Positions 25,310-33,146 of a stretch of DNA of 64,000 nucleotides are shown piece after piece; position 1 is the stretch's first letter, and each line of letters starts with the position of its first letter. A model generated the notes under the pieces. It did no database searches. It was given only the letters and a program-made list of their open reading frames with translations, and was not told the origin of the DNA. The translations under genes were made by a program, and so were the position numbers. This stretch comes from Nocardioides sp. SYSU D00038 (lineage in GTDB: Bacteria > Actinomycetota > Actinomycetes > Propionibacteriales > Nocardioidaceae): positions 124,001-188,000 of the forward strand of contig NZ_JAFFJT010000005.1 of the NCBI RefSeq assembly GCF_016924665.1. The letters run 5' to 3'.

Positions 25310-27250
25310 TCAGCCCGCGTCGACGGTCGCGGAGGTGGCGCCGCCGGCCAGCCGCGCGTAGCCGGGCCCGCGATCGAAGAACGCCGGCTCGCCGCGCGTC
25401 GCGGCCAGCCGCGACCGGAGCTCGTCGGTGGCGTCGGCGTCGAAGGCCAGGCTGTCGTCGTCGAGCGAGCCGGTCAGCACCACGCCGTAGTCGCGCTCGG
25501 CCGCGCTCGCGGAGACCTTGCGCCACACGACGTCGCGCACGACCAGCGCGGGGTCGCGCTCGAGCGGGTCGCCCCAGCCGCCGCCGCCCGTGGTGCGGAT
25601 CCGGATCAGCTCACCGGCCCGGACCGGCTCAGCGTCGGCGAGGGCGTCGACCTCGCGCTCGGCGGGTCCGCCGGGGTCGATGGTGACCTGGAACGGCGTG
25701 CCGGCCCGGCCGCCGCGCACTCCCCAGCAGGCCAGGATCGACCGGTCGGCGATCGACATGAAGTGGGCGTCCTTGAGCATCCGCACCTGCTTCTCGTAGC
25801 CCAGGCCCCCGCGGAACTGCCCCGGGCCGCCGCTGTCGACGGCCAGCGAGAGCGACTCGACCCGGAACGGGAACCTGGCCTCGGTGAACTCCGTGGGGAG
25901 GTTGCGGGAGTCGGGCACCACGTGGATGGTGTCCTCGCCGTCGGCGTAGTAGCGGCCGCCCGAGCCGCCGCCGAGCACCTCGCGCATGAGGTACGGCCGG
26001 CCGTCGAGGTCCTCGCCGTAGACGCCGGTGTAGCGGATCGTCTCCTGGTCGGCCGGCATCCGGCCGTCGACCGCCTTGGCCACCACGCCGGCGAGCACGC
26101 CGAGCAGGCGCAGGATCACGAAGGTCCGGGCGTTGGTGGGCGCCGGGAAGACCGGCGTCAGCAGCGTGCCGGGCGGGGGGAACCGCATCTCGATGAGGGG
26201 CACGATCCCCTCGTTGACGTCGAGCTCGGCCATCCGCTCGGGCGTGTCGGCGAGGTTGCGCAGGATCGGCGCCAGCCACTTCTTGAGGAAGACGCCGTCG
26301 CTGTAGTCGCCGCAGTGGTTGATCGGCCCTTTGGCCTGCGGCGAGGTGCCGTCGAAGTCGAGCACCAGCCGCTCGCCCCCCGGGTCGTCGGGCGCGGTGC
26401 GGGTCAGGGTGATCCGCTGGGCGTGCAGTCGCGGCTCGTCCACGCCGTCGTGCTCGGCGTAGTCCTCCCAGACCCAGCTGCCGACCGGGATCTTGGCGAG
26501 GATCTCGCGGCGGTAGGTCTCGGTGGTGCGCGAGATGATCGCGTCGAAGCACGACTCGACCGTCTCCACGCCGTAGCGGTCGAAGAGCTCGCCGAGCCGG
26601 CGGGCGCCCATCAGGCACGCCGAGCACTCGGCGTCGAGGTCGGCCGCGAGCGACTCGGGCATCCGGGAGTTGCGGGTCATGATCGACAGCGCGGCCCGGT
26701 TGGGCACGCCGGCGTCCCACAGCCGGATGGGGGGCACCATCAGCCCCTCCTCGAAGACGCTGGTCGCGTGGGAGGGCATCGAGCCCGGCACCGCGCCGCC
26801 GATGTCGTCGTGGTGGCCGAACGCCTGCACGAACGCGACGACCCGGCGCCGGTCGGCCGGGCCCGAGAAGACCGGCACCGTCACGCACAGGTCGGGCAGG
26901 TGCCCGATGCCGCCCTCGGAGCGGTAGACGTCGTTGTGGAAGAAGACGTCGCCCTCGCGCATCTCCTCGAGCGGGAAGTCGCGGGCGACCGGGTGGACCA
27001 GCGCGGAGTACGACCGTCCGGTGAGCTTGCGCAGCAGCCGGTCGTGGATGCCGGCGCGGAAGTCGTGGGCGTCGCGGATCATCGGGCTCCGGCTGGTGCG
27101 GGCGATCGCGGTCTCGACCTCCATCTCCACGCTCGCCAGCGACCCCTGCACGATCTCGACCAGCACCGGGTCGGCGCTCGCTCCGGCGTCGGCGGTGAGG
27201 TGGCCGAACGGGAACTGGGTGGGGGCCTGCCTGCTCGTGCTCGTGCTCAT
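25310..27250 (-). CDS. hyuB: Hydantoinase B/oxoprolinase-family protein
   Basis: A 646-residue partner subunit of ATP-dependent N-methylhydantoinase/5-oxoprolinase/acetone carboxylase-type enzymes. Typical stretches are DPVLVEIVQGSLASVEMEVE (N-terminus), SPMIRDAHDFRAGIHD, GDVFFHNDVYRSEGGIGHLP, AFGHHDDIGGAVPGSMPSHA, LDFDGTSPQAKGPINH and, near the end, RIRTTGGGGWGDPLERDP. The start ATG at 27250 overlaps the hyuA stop by 4 nt (ATGA). Length is in the normal range (550-650). The substrate is probably a cyclic amide or ureide; the neighbouring pyrimidine-catabolic genes are suggestive, but no specific reaction can be assigned. Confidence 0.85.
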   Translation of the reverse strand: MSTSTSRQAPTQFPFGHLTADAGASADPVLVEIVQGSLASVEMEVETAIARTSRSPMIRDAHDFRAGIHDRLLRKLTGRSYSALVHPVARDFPLEEMREGDVFFHNDVYRSEGGIGHLPDLCVTVPVFSGPADRRRVVAFVQAFGHHDDIGGAVPGSMPSHATSVFEEGLMVPPIRLWDAGVPNRAALSIMTRNSRMPESLAADLDAECSACLMGARRLGELFDRYGVETVESCFDAIISRTTETYRREILAKIPVGSWVWEDYAEHDGVDEPRLHAQRITLTRTAPDDPGGERLVLDFDGTSPQAKGPINHCGDYSDGVFLKKWLAPILRNLADTPERMAELDVNEGIVPLIEMRFPPPGTLLTPVFPAPTNARTFVILRLLGVLAGVVAKAVDGRMPADQETIRYTGVYGEDLDGRPYLMREVLGGGSGGRYYADGEDTIHVVPDSRNLPTEFTEARFPFRVESLSLAVDSGGPGQFRGGLGYEKQVRMLKDAHFMSIADRSILACWGVRGGRAGTPFQVTIDPGGPAEREVDALADAEPVRAGELIRIRTTGGGGWGDPLERDPALVVRDVVWRKVSASAAERDYGVVLTGSLDDDSLAFDADATDELRSRLAATRGEPAFFDRGPGYARLAGGATSATVDAG

Positions 27251-29358
27251 GCCTGGCTCCTGGGGTCCGGGGTCACGATGATGTTGAGGAGCTCGTCCAC
27301 CCGGGCGGTGAAGCCCGGGTGCAGCGGCACGGTGGAGCCGAACTCCTCGATCACGGCCGGGCCGGTGACGACCGTGCCGGGCGCCAGGTCGGGGCGCCAC
27401 AGCACCGGGGTGTCGACGTAGCCCGCGTCGGCGTCGAAGCAGACCGGGCGCCGGCTCCGCACCGTCGGCGGCGAGCCGTCGCCGACGGGGTGGCGCCGGA
27501 TCTCGGGGCGCTGGATCGGGCCGATGCCGCTGACCCGGACGTTGACCCACTCGACCTGCTGGTCGGGGTCGCCGGCGAAGTCGTAGCCGTAGAGCCGGCG
27601 GTGCTCGGCGTGGAACCGCTCGGCGACCTCGGCGAGCGCAGCGGCGTCGACCAGGCCGTCGGGCACCGGCACCCGCACCTCGAAGGCCTGGCCGAAGTAG
27701 CGCAGGTCGGCGGTGCGGGCGAACTGGTGCTGCTCCGGCGCGAACCCCTCGCCCACCAGCGCCGCCGCGGCGCGGGCGGTGAGGTCGTCGACGATGCCCG
27801 AGACGACCGCGGGGTCGAGGGCGTCGGCCAGCGCCACGTGGGTCTGCACGTAGTCGTTCTTGACGTCGACCGTGAGCAGGCCGAACGCCGAGACGTTGCC
27901 GGGGTCGGGCGGCACCAGCACCGCGGGCAGGCCCAGCACATCGACGAGCCGGCACAGCAGCAGCGACCCCGAGCCACCGAAGGTGGTCAGCGTGAAGTCA
28001 CGGACGTCGAGGCCGCGCTTGACCGTGACCTGGCGCAGGGCGTTGGCCTGGTTCCAGGCCGAGATCTCCAGCACGCCGGTCGCGCAGGCCTCCGGGGTCA
28101 GCCCGAGCCGGGCGGCCAGCTCCTCGACGCCGCGGCGCGCGGCGTCGACGTCGAGCGGGATCTCCCCGCCCAGCAGGTGGGGCGGGATCCGGCCGAGCAC
28201 GACGTGGGCGTCGGTGATGGTGACGTCGGTGCCGCCCCGGGCGTAGCAGAGCGGCCCGGGGTCGGCGCCGGCCGACTGGGGCCCGACCTTGAGGGTGCCC
28301 TCGGGCGAGAGCCAGGCGATCGAGCCACCACCGGCCCCGACCGTCACCACGTCGATCATCGGGATCTTCGACGGGAAGGCGCCCACCGAGCCTTCGGTGG
28401 TGAGCGTGGGCTCGCCGTCGATCACCACGCTGACGTCGGTGGAGGTGCCGCCGCCGTCGCTGGTGAGGACCTTGTCGAAGCCCGCCACCCGGGCGATCAG
28501 CGCGGCACCGAGGGCGCCCGCCGCCGGCCCCGACAGCACGGTGGTGATCGGCTGGTGCACGACCTCGTCGGCGCTGAGCACGCCGCCGTTGGACTTCATC
28601 ACGTAGAAGGGGATCGGGCGCTCGGCGTAGGCGGTCAGGCGGCTGGTGATGTTGGAGACGTACGCCGAGAGCCGGGGCTTGACCGCGGCGTCGACCAGCG
28701 TGGTCATCGCCCGCTCGTACTCGCGGTACTCGCGCAGCACCTCGCTCGACAGCGAGACCACCGCGTCGGGGTGCTCCTCCGCGAGCACCGCCCGCATCCG
28801 CTCCTCGTGCTCGGGGTTGGCGTAGGCGTGGAGGAAGCAGACCCCGAGGGTGGTGATGCCGCGGTCGCGGAACCAGCGGGCGACCGCGCGGGCGCCGTCC
28901 TCGTCGAAGGGGCGCACCTCGGCGCCGGTGAAGTCGAGCCGGCCGCCGACGCCCCTGACCAGGTCGCGCGGGACGATCCGGTCGGGCTTGACCCAGAAGT
29001 AGGAGTTGCCGTAGCCGTCGGGCACCGACTGCCGGGCGATCTCGAGCATCGCCTCGTAGCCCTCGGTGGTCACGAAGCCGAGCCGGTCGACCTTGCCCTC
29101 CAGCAGCTGGTTGGTCGCGACGGTGGTGCCGTGGCTGACCGCGGCGAGCACGCTGCCGTCGCCGGCCGGCACCCCCAGCAGCCCGAGCACCTTGTCGATG
29201 CCGGCCATGAACCCGTCGGCGGGGTTGGCCGGCGTCGACGGGGTCTTGGTCGTGACCAACCGACCCGACCGCTCGTCGAGGGCGACCACATCGGTGAACG
29301 TCCCGCCGGTGTCGATGCCGACCCGGATCCTGCCGCTGCGTGCGCTGTCGTGCTCCAC
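27247..29358 (-). CDS. hyuA: Hydantoinase A/oxoprolinase-family protein
   Basis: A 703-residue ATP-binding subunit with the acetate/sugar kinase-Hsc70-actin fold. The phosphate-1 motif is VGIDTGGTFTDVVALDE near the N-terminus. VSHGTTVATNQLLEGK, YVMKSNGGVLSADE, TSDGGGTSTDVSVV (phosphate-2) and VGAGGGSIAWLSPEG (adenosine site) follow in the usual order. With HyuB it should couple ATP hydrolysis to opening a lactam or hydantoin ring. I use the GTG at 29358; an in-frame TTG at 29370 would add four residues. Three tandem 20-21-bp repeats lie 63-123 bp upstream and may be its control site. Confidence 0.86.
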   Translation of the reverse strand: MEHDSARSGRIRVGIDTGGTFTDVVALDERSGRLVTTKTPSTPANPADGFMAGIDKVLGLLGVPAGDGSVLAAVSHGTTVATNQLLEGKVDRLGFVTTEGYEAMLEIARQSVPDGYGNSYFWVKPDRIVPRDLVRGVGGRLDFTGAEVRPFDEDGARAVARWFRDRGITTLGVCFLHAYANPEHEERMRAVLAEEHPDAVVSLSSEVLREYREYERAMTTLVDAAVKPRLSAYVSNITSRLTAYAERPIPFYVMKSNGGVLSADEVVHQPITTVLSGPAAGALGAALIARVAGFDKVLTSDGGGTSTDVSVVIDGEPTLTTEGSVGAFPSKIPMIDVVTVGAGGGSIAWLSPEGTLKVGPQSAGADPGPLCYARGGTDVTITDAHVVLGRIPPHLLGGEIPLDVDAARRGVEELAARLGLTPEACATGVLEISAWNQANALRQVTVKRGLDVRDFTLTTFGGSGSLLLCRLVDVLGLPAVLVPPDPGNVSAFGLLTVDVKNDYVQTHVALADALDPAVVSGIVDDLTARAAAALVGEGFAPEQHQFARTADLRYFGQAFEVRVPVPDGLVDAAALAEVAERFHAEHRRLYGYDFAGDPDQQVEWVNVRVSGIGPIQRPEIRRHPVGDGSPPTVRSRRPVCFDADAGYVDTPVLWRPDLAPGTVVTGPAVIEEFGSTVPLHPGFTARVDELLNIIVTPDPRSQA

Positions 29359-29420
29359 GCCTCGATCCAAGCGTCCGCGCCACGGCGCCGACCACGGCAG
29401 AGGTTGCCGTCGCCCCCGTG

Positions 29421-29481
29421 CCTCGTTGGCAGGTGCTGCGCCTCGTCGGCAGGGTGCTGCGCCCCGTCGGCAGGTGCTGCG
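29421..29481. repeat. Three tandem 20-21-bp repeats upstream of hyuA
   Basis: CCTCGTTGGCAGGTGCTGCG (29421-29440), CCTCGTCGGCAGGGTGCTGC with a final G (29441-29461) and CCCCGTCGGCAGGTGCTGCG (29462-29481). They lie head to tail between the stop of the upstream gene and the hyuA promoter region, about two helical turns apart. A regulator-binding array is possible. Confidence 0.65.
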
Positions 29482-29482
29482 C

Positions 29483-29902
29483 TCAGCCCCCGGTCACGGC
29501 CGCGACCACGCGCGCGGCCTCCGGCGTGCGCAGCTCGAGCTCGACCCGGCCCGAGCGGTCGGGGAAGAGCCGGGCGGCGTCGTAGGAGACCAGGAGGACG
29601 CCGGGGCGCGGCTCGGTGGCCGTCAGCCCGGCGAGCGGCAGCGCGGTGCGGGCGACGTCGACGTGGCGCTCCCCGGCACCCCACACGACCAGCCGGCTGC
29701 GGGTGAGGAGCACCCCGCCGGAGGTGCGGGTGACCCGGCGGACGGACCTCCTCCCCGGCGCCCGGAAGTCGCGCAACCGCCGGGTGCACGGCAGCCCCTC
29801 GGCGAGCACCTCGAGGCCCTCCGCGGTCGCCGCGGCACGCTCGTCGTCGGTGAGGACGTCGCCGGACACCGCCCGCCGCCACACCTCGCGCAGGAAGCCC
29901 AT
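29483..29902 (-). CDS. Hypothetical protein, possible PH-like fold
   Basis: I do not recognise a named family. The 139-residue protein has a helical N-terminus (GFLREVWRRAVSGDVLTDDE, AAATAEGLEVLAEGL) and then a string of predicted beta-strands (SVRRVTRTSGGVLLTRSRLVVWG, VDVARTALPLAGLTATEPRPG, VLLVSYDAARLF, GRVELELRT) ending in a helix (PEAARVVAAVTG). This order is reminiscent of bacterial PH domains. No membrane segment or signal peptide is seen. The start MGFLREVW at 29902 is supported by loss of coding character upstream. It precedes hyuA on the same strand with a 124-bp gap. Confidence 0.6.
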   Translation of the reverse strand: MGFLREVWRRAVSGDVLTDDERAAATAEGLEVLAEGLPCTRRLRDFRAPGRRSVRRVTRTSGGVLLTRSRLVVWGAGERHVDVARTALPLAGLTATEPRPGVLLVSYDAARLFPDRSGRVELELRTPEAARVVAAVTGG

Positions 29903-29952
29903 GCCCGGGATCGTAGGGCGCGGCGAGCGGTGGTCTGGACCGATGGCCGCCG

Positions 29953-30007
29953 TTGTCCACAACCGGCGCCGCCTCCGTGTGCACAACCTGGCCCCACCTG
30001 TGGACGG
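29953..30007. promoter_or_regulatory. Cluster of DnaA-box-like 9-mers
   Basis: TTGTCCACA at 29953-29961 is a perfect actinobacterial-type DnaA box. TGTGCACAA at 29978-29986 (complement TTGTGCACA) has one mismatch, and TGTGGACGG at 29999-30007 (complement CCGTCCACA) has two. Three sites in 55 bp lie just upstream of the gene starting at 29902. Confidence 0.4.
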
Positions 30008-30049
30008 CGTGACCCACGTGGTGCACGACCGACGGCCGGCGGTGGAGAG

Positions 30050-30323
30050 CCGGTGGAACCACGGGAATGTCGCCGGACGAGCCCCGGAAACCCTTGCGCA
30101 GCTGGGATCGCAGGGCATAGAACTTCTCCCACGCACTCCCCTCGGGGAGAGCGGGACAGCTCGGAGACGAGGGTCCGTACGACGCGGCGCCGGCTTGCCG
30201 GAGCAGCGTCGCGGCGGTTGGGTGACGAGGCCGCTGGGACCGGAGTCGAGGAGCAGTCGACCGGAAGCGTCACCGGTACCGGTCACCTGAGGGGCCCTTG
30301 GGACTCATACTCCCAAGGGCCCC
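30050..30323 (+). other. Structured intergenic segment ending in a perfect terminator, candidate small RNA
   Basis: This part of the 547-bp gap between 29902 and 30450 holds no convincing protein gene. It contains several hairpins: CTCCCC-TC-GGGGAG at 30136-30149, CCGG-CTTG-CCGG near 30191, GGTGAC (30221-30226) pairing with GTCACC (30269-30274), and the palindrome ACCGGTACCGGT (30272-30283). It runs directly into the terminator at 30291-30323. I do not recognise a known RNA family. Confidence 0.25.
30291..30323. terminator. Perfect 13-bp hairpin terminator
   Basis: GGGGCCCTTGGGA and its exact complement enclose the 7-nt loop CTCATAC. On the plus strand it is followed by TCTCCTATTT. It may end a plus-strand transcript from the preceding region, or the minus-strand gene that stops at 30450. 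Confidence 0.75.
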
Positions 30324-30449
30324 TCTCCTATTTCCAGGCAACGCCGCTGGTCTGGTCGCCGCCCCCCGTGGGCCCCGGCCCGACGCGTCCGGACGCGGAA
30401 CGGCCCGCCTCCCGGTCGTGCGGTAGGCGGGCCGTGCAGCGTCAGCGGG

Positions 30450-31019
30450 TCAGGGCGCCAGGCAGAGCGCGTAGACGCGCAGGGTGTGGCTGTTGCCGGT
30501 CCCGTTGTGGCCACGGACCACCCAGCTGGTGTTGTTGGGGTGGCTGTAGACCAGGTCGAGCGCGGCGGAGGTCGCGTCGGTGAAGGTGCCGCTGGAAAGC
30601 TCCCAGTACGCACCACCGGAGATCAGCTGCTCGCCGGCCTGGCAGCTGGTGCTCTGGAACTCGCTCGAGTTGGCCCCCACCGACTGGGTCGTCTGCCGCT
30701 GGGTGATCGTCCCCAGCGCGGCCGATCCGATCGAGTTGGCAGCGAGGTCGTCCGCCGCGACGGCGCCCGGCTTGACCGAGTCGGCCACCTTGGCCGACGG
30801 CACCTGGCCGAGCGTGCTCTCCTTGATCTTCGCACCGGTGACGGTGTCGTTCTTCAGCTTCTTGCCGGCGATGGAGTTCGCCTTGATGTTCTTGCCGTTG
30901 ATCTTGCCGGCGGCGTAGCTGGTGCCGCTGACGGCGAGGACCAGCGCCAGCAGCGCGATCACCGTGGTGAACGACGGGCGGCGACGCCGGGGCGGGCAGG
31001 TGTGGTCACACGAGGACAT
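30450..31019 (-). CDS. Exported protein of unknown function with KxxGKxIKxxSIxGKKLK-type repeats
   Basis: A 189-residue protein of a kind common in actinobacteria but without an assigned role. A signal anchor or peptide is at residues 17-37 (TVIALLALVLAVSGTSYAAG). A region of short repeats follows (GKINGKNIKANSIAGKKLKN, TVTGAKIKESTLGQV, VKPGAVAADDLAANSIGSAA), which resembles a solvent-exposed beta-helix or stalk. The C-terminal ~75 residues form a compact domain with two cysteines (TSCQAGEQLISGGAYWE, ... VYALCLAP), probably disulfide-bonded. The ATG at 31019 opens a short basic n-region. It is likely surface-exposed. Confidence 0.7.
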   Translation of the reverse strand: MSSCDHTCPPRRRRPSFTTVIALLALVLAVSGTSYAAGKINGKNIKANSIAGKKLKNDTVTGAKIKESTLGQVPSAKVADSVKPGAVAADDLAANSIGSAALGTITQRQTTQSVGANSSEFQSTSCQAGEQLISGGAYWELSSGTFTDATSAALDLVYSHPNNTSWVVRGHNGTGNSHTLRVYALCLAP

Positions 31020-31113
31020 GGGCTCCCTTTCGAACCGAGATTGGTGAGGCCCTGTCTAGTGGCTGGCCGGACGGTCCCGGAATAGCACCAACGGGCCAGA
31101 TCGGCCGCCGGGC

Positions 31114-32505
31114 TCAGGCGTCGCGGGCGGCCTCGAACGCCGCGCCGATCTCCAGCAGCCGGCGCTCGGAGCCGTGCGGCCCGACCAGCTGCACGCCGAC
31201 CGGCAGCCCGCCCGGCGTCCGGCCGGCCGGCACCGCCAGCGAGGGGCAGCCGGTGACGGTGATCAGGTAGTTGGAGCGCATCCAGTCGAGGTAGGTCGTC
31301 ATCGGCCGGCCGTTGATCTCGGTGGGCCACTCCTGCTCGGCCGGGAACGGCGGCACCTGGGTGACCGGGAGCACGAGCAGGTCGTAGGAGCCGAAGAACT
31401 CGCGCATCCGCTCCGACAGCGCGGTGCGCTGGGTGTAGGCGCGGGCGACGTCGGCCCCGCTCAGCGTCTCGCCGAGCCGGACGTTGTCGGCCAGCGACTG
31501 CTTGAACGCGTCGGGATGGGCGGCGAGCAGGTCGCCGAGCTTGGCGTGCAGGTGCCAGGCGCGCAGGGTGCGGAAGGTGTCGTCGGCCTCCGGAAGGTCG
31601 GGCCAGGCGGAGAAGACCCGGGCGCCGTGGCGGGCGATCAGCCGGCCGGCCTGCTCGACCAACGCGGCGACCTCGTGGTCGACCTCGAAGGCCCCGCCGA
31701 GGTCGAGGCTCCACGCGACCCGCAGCCCCGCGAGCGTGCCCGAGACCGGGGGCGCGAACGTCGAGCCGGGGTCGCCGAGCGCCTGCGGTGCCCGCGGGTC
31801 GGGGCCGGCCTGCACCGACAGCAGCAGCGCGAGGTCGCCGACGTTGCGGGCCAGCGGCCCGGCGACCGACGTGGTCTCCCACTGGTTGTAGAGCGGCCAC
31901 TCCGGCACCCGGCCGAGCGAGGGGCGCAGGCCCACCACCCCGCAGAAGGCGGCCGGGTTGCGCAGCGAGCCGCCCATGTCGGAGCCGTCGGCGAGCGGCA
32001 CCATGCCGCTGGCCAGCGCCGCCGCCGCTCCCCCGCTGGAGCCGCCGGCCGAGCGAGTGGGGTCGACCGGGTTGCGGGTGGTGCCGAAGACGGGGTTGAA
32101 CGTGTGCGAGCCCGCGGCGAACTCGGGCACGTTGGTCTTGCCGATCACGACCACGCCGGCCCGGCGCACCCGCTCGACGACGAGCTCGTCGGCGTCCGGC
32201 ACGTGGTCGGCCAGCAGCGGCGACCCGTACGTCGTGCGCCAGCCGGCCACGGCGTGGGTGTCCTTGAACGCGAACGGCAGGCCGTGCAGGGCCCCCGGCT
32301 CGCCGCGGCGCGCCAGCCACTCGTCGGCGGCGGCCGCCCCGGCGCGGGCCCGGCCCTCGTCGAGCGACACGATCGCGTTCAGCGTGCCGTTGCGCTCGGC
32401 GATCCGGGCCAGGTGGAGCTCGAGCAGCTCGCGTGCCGAGATCCGCCGCTCGCGGACGGCGGCGGCCATCTCGCGCGCGGTCGAGTCGACCGAGAGGTCG
32501 CTCAC
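31114..32505 (-). CDS. Amidase-signature-family amidase
   Basis: A 463-residue amidase-signature hydrolase with the Ser-cisSer-Lys triad: K81 in LPFAFKDTHAV, the Ser pair at 156-157 in SAGGSSGGAAAALASG, and nucleophile S180 in GSDMGGSLRNPAAFCG. It is the last gene of the operon that starts with the permease and overlaps the CoxG-like gene by 4 nt (GTGA). Family members hydrolyse a wide range of amides. From context I infer it acts late in pyrimidine breakdown, either on ureidomalonate (the ureidomalonase step known in Rhodococcus) or on malonamate. GatA of the tRNA amidotransferase is unlikely because no gatB or gatC is present. Confidence 0.88.
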   Translation of the reverse strand: MSDLSVDSTAREMAAAVRERRISARELLELHLARIAERNGTLNAIVSLDEGRARAGAAAADEWLARRGEPGALHGLPFAFKDTHAVAGWRTTYGSPLLADHVPDADELVVERVRRAGVVVIGKTNVPEFAAGSHTFNPVFGTTRNPVDPTRSAGGSSGGAAAALASGMVPLADGSDMGGSLRNPAAFCGVVGLRPSLGRVPEWPLYNQWETTSVAGPLARNVGDLALLLSVQAGPDPRAPQALGDPGSTFAPPVSGTLAGLRVAWSLDLGGAFEVDHEVAALVEQAGRLIARHGARVFSAWPDLPEADDTFRTLRAWHLHAKLGDLLAAHPDAFKQSLADNVRLGETLSGADVARAYTQRTALSERMREFFGSYDLLVLPVTQVPPFPAEQEWPTEINGRPMTTYLDWMRSNYLITVTGCPSLAVPAGRTPGGLPVGVQLVGPHGSERRLLEIGAAFEAARDA

Positions 32506-33146
32506 CGCCGCCGGCCGAACAGCGACCCGACCACGACGCCCAGCACCACCAGGCCGGCGCCGACCGCGACACCGCGCAGGAACTCGGTCGAGGAGCCCGG
32601 GGCCCGCGCCGGTGCCGGCGGGGTGAAGACCGCGCCGGCGGCCGGGGCCAGCGGGTCGCCGGGCGTCGCGGAGGTGACGGAGGCGGGGGGCTCGGCCGAC
32701 GCGGCGGGCGCGGCGATCCGGTCGCCGACGTTGCCGAAGAACTCCGCGGCCATCCGTCGCGAGACGCTCGCCAGCATCCGCTGCCCGACACCGCCGACCA
32801 TGCCGCCGACGACCGCATCGGCGTCGTAGGAGATCCGGGTGCCCTCGGCGCCGAGGTCCTCGAAACGGACGTCCACCGTGGCGTCGACCGTGCCGGGCGC
32901 GCCCGCCCCGGTGAGCCGCATGGTGAGCGACTCGTGCGGCTGGAGGTCGGTGAGGGAGCAGCTGCCGTCGTAGGTGCCCTTGATGGCGGCGACGCCGGCG
33001 GTCACCGTCATCGCGTAGGCGTGCTCGCCGGTGGACTCGAGCCGCGAGCAGCCGGGGATCGTGGCCACCAGGACCGCGGGGTCGAGCAGCGCGTCCCAGA
33101 CCCGGGCCGGCGGGTGGGGCAGGGTGTTGGACCCGGAGATCTTCAC
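32502..33146 (-). CDS. CoxG-like SRPBCC-family protein with C-terminal membrane anchor
   Basis: A 214-residue protein. Residues 1-150 are an SRPBCC/CoxG domain (KISGSNTLPHPPARVWDALL, VLVATIPGCSRLE, YAMTVTAGVAAIKGTYDGSC, GTRISYDADAVVGGMVGGVG). A proline/alanine-rich linker follows, then a C-terminal transmembrane helix (FLRGVAVGAGLVVLGVVVG) with the basic tail SLFGRRR. Members next to molybdenum hydroxylases (CoxG, and SRPBCC partners of xanthine dehydrogenases) are thought to anchor or assist the enzyme at the membrane. It is coupled by 4-nt overlaps to the molybdenum subunit upstream and the amidase downstream. Confidence 0.82.
   Translation of the reverse strand: MKISGSNTLPHPPARVWDALLDPAVLVATIPGCSRLESTGEHAYAMTVTAGVAAIKGTYDGSCSLTDLQPHESLTMRLTGAGAPGTVDATVDVRFEDLGAEGTRISYDADAVVGGMVGGVGQRMLASVSRRMAAEFFGNVGDRIAAPAASAEPPASVTSATPGDPLAPAAGAVFTPPAPARAPGSSTEFLRGVAVGAGLVVLGVVVGSLFGRRR

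Noticed and set aside
29953..30007. Chromosomal replication origin
   Set aside because: Only three box-like sites, no AT-rich region, and no dnaA, dnaN or parAB pair in the window.
29616..30290. A 224-codon plus-strand frame ending just before the terminator
   Set aside because: Its first part is antisense to the gene at 29483-29902 and the rest is arginine/proline-rich with no domain; a noncoding explanation fits better.
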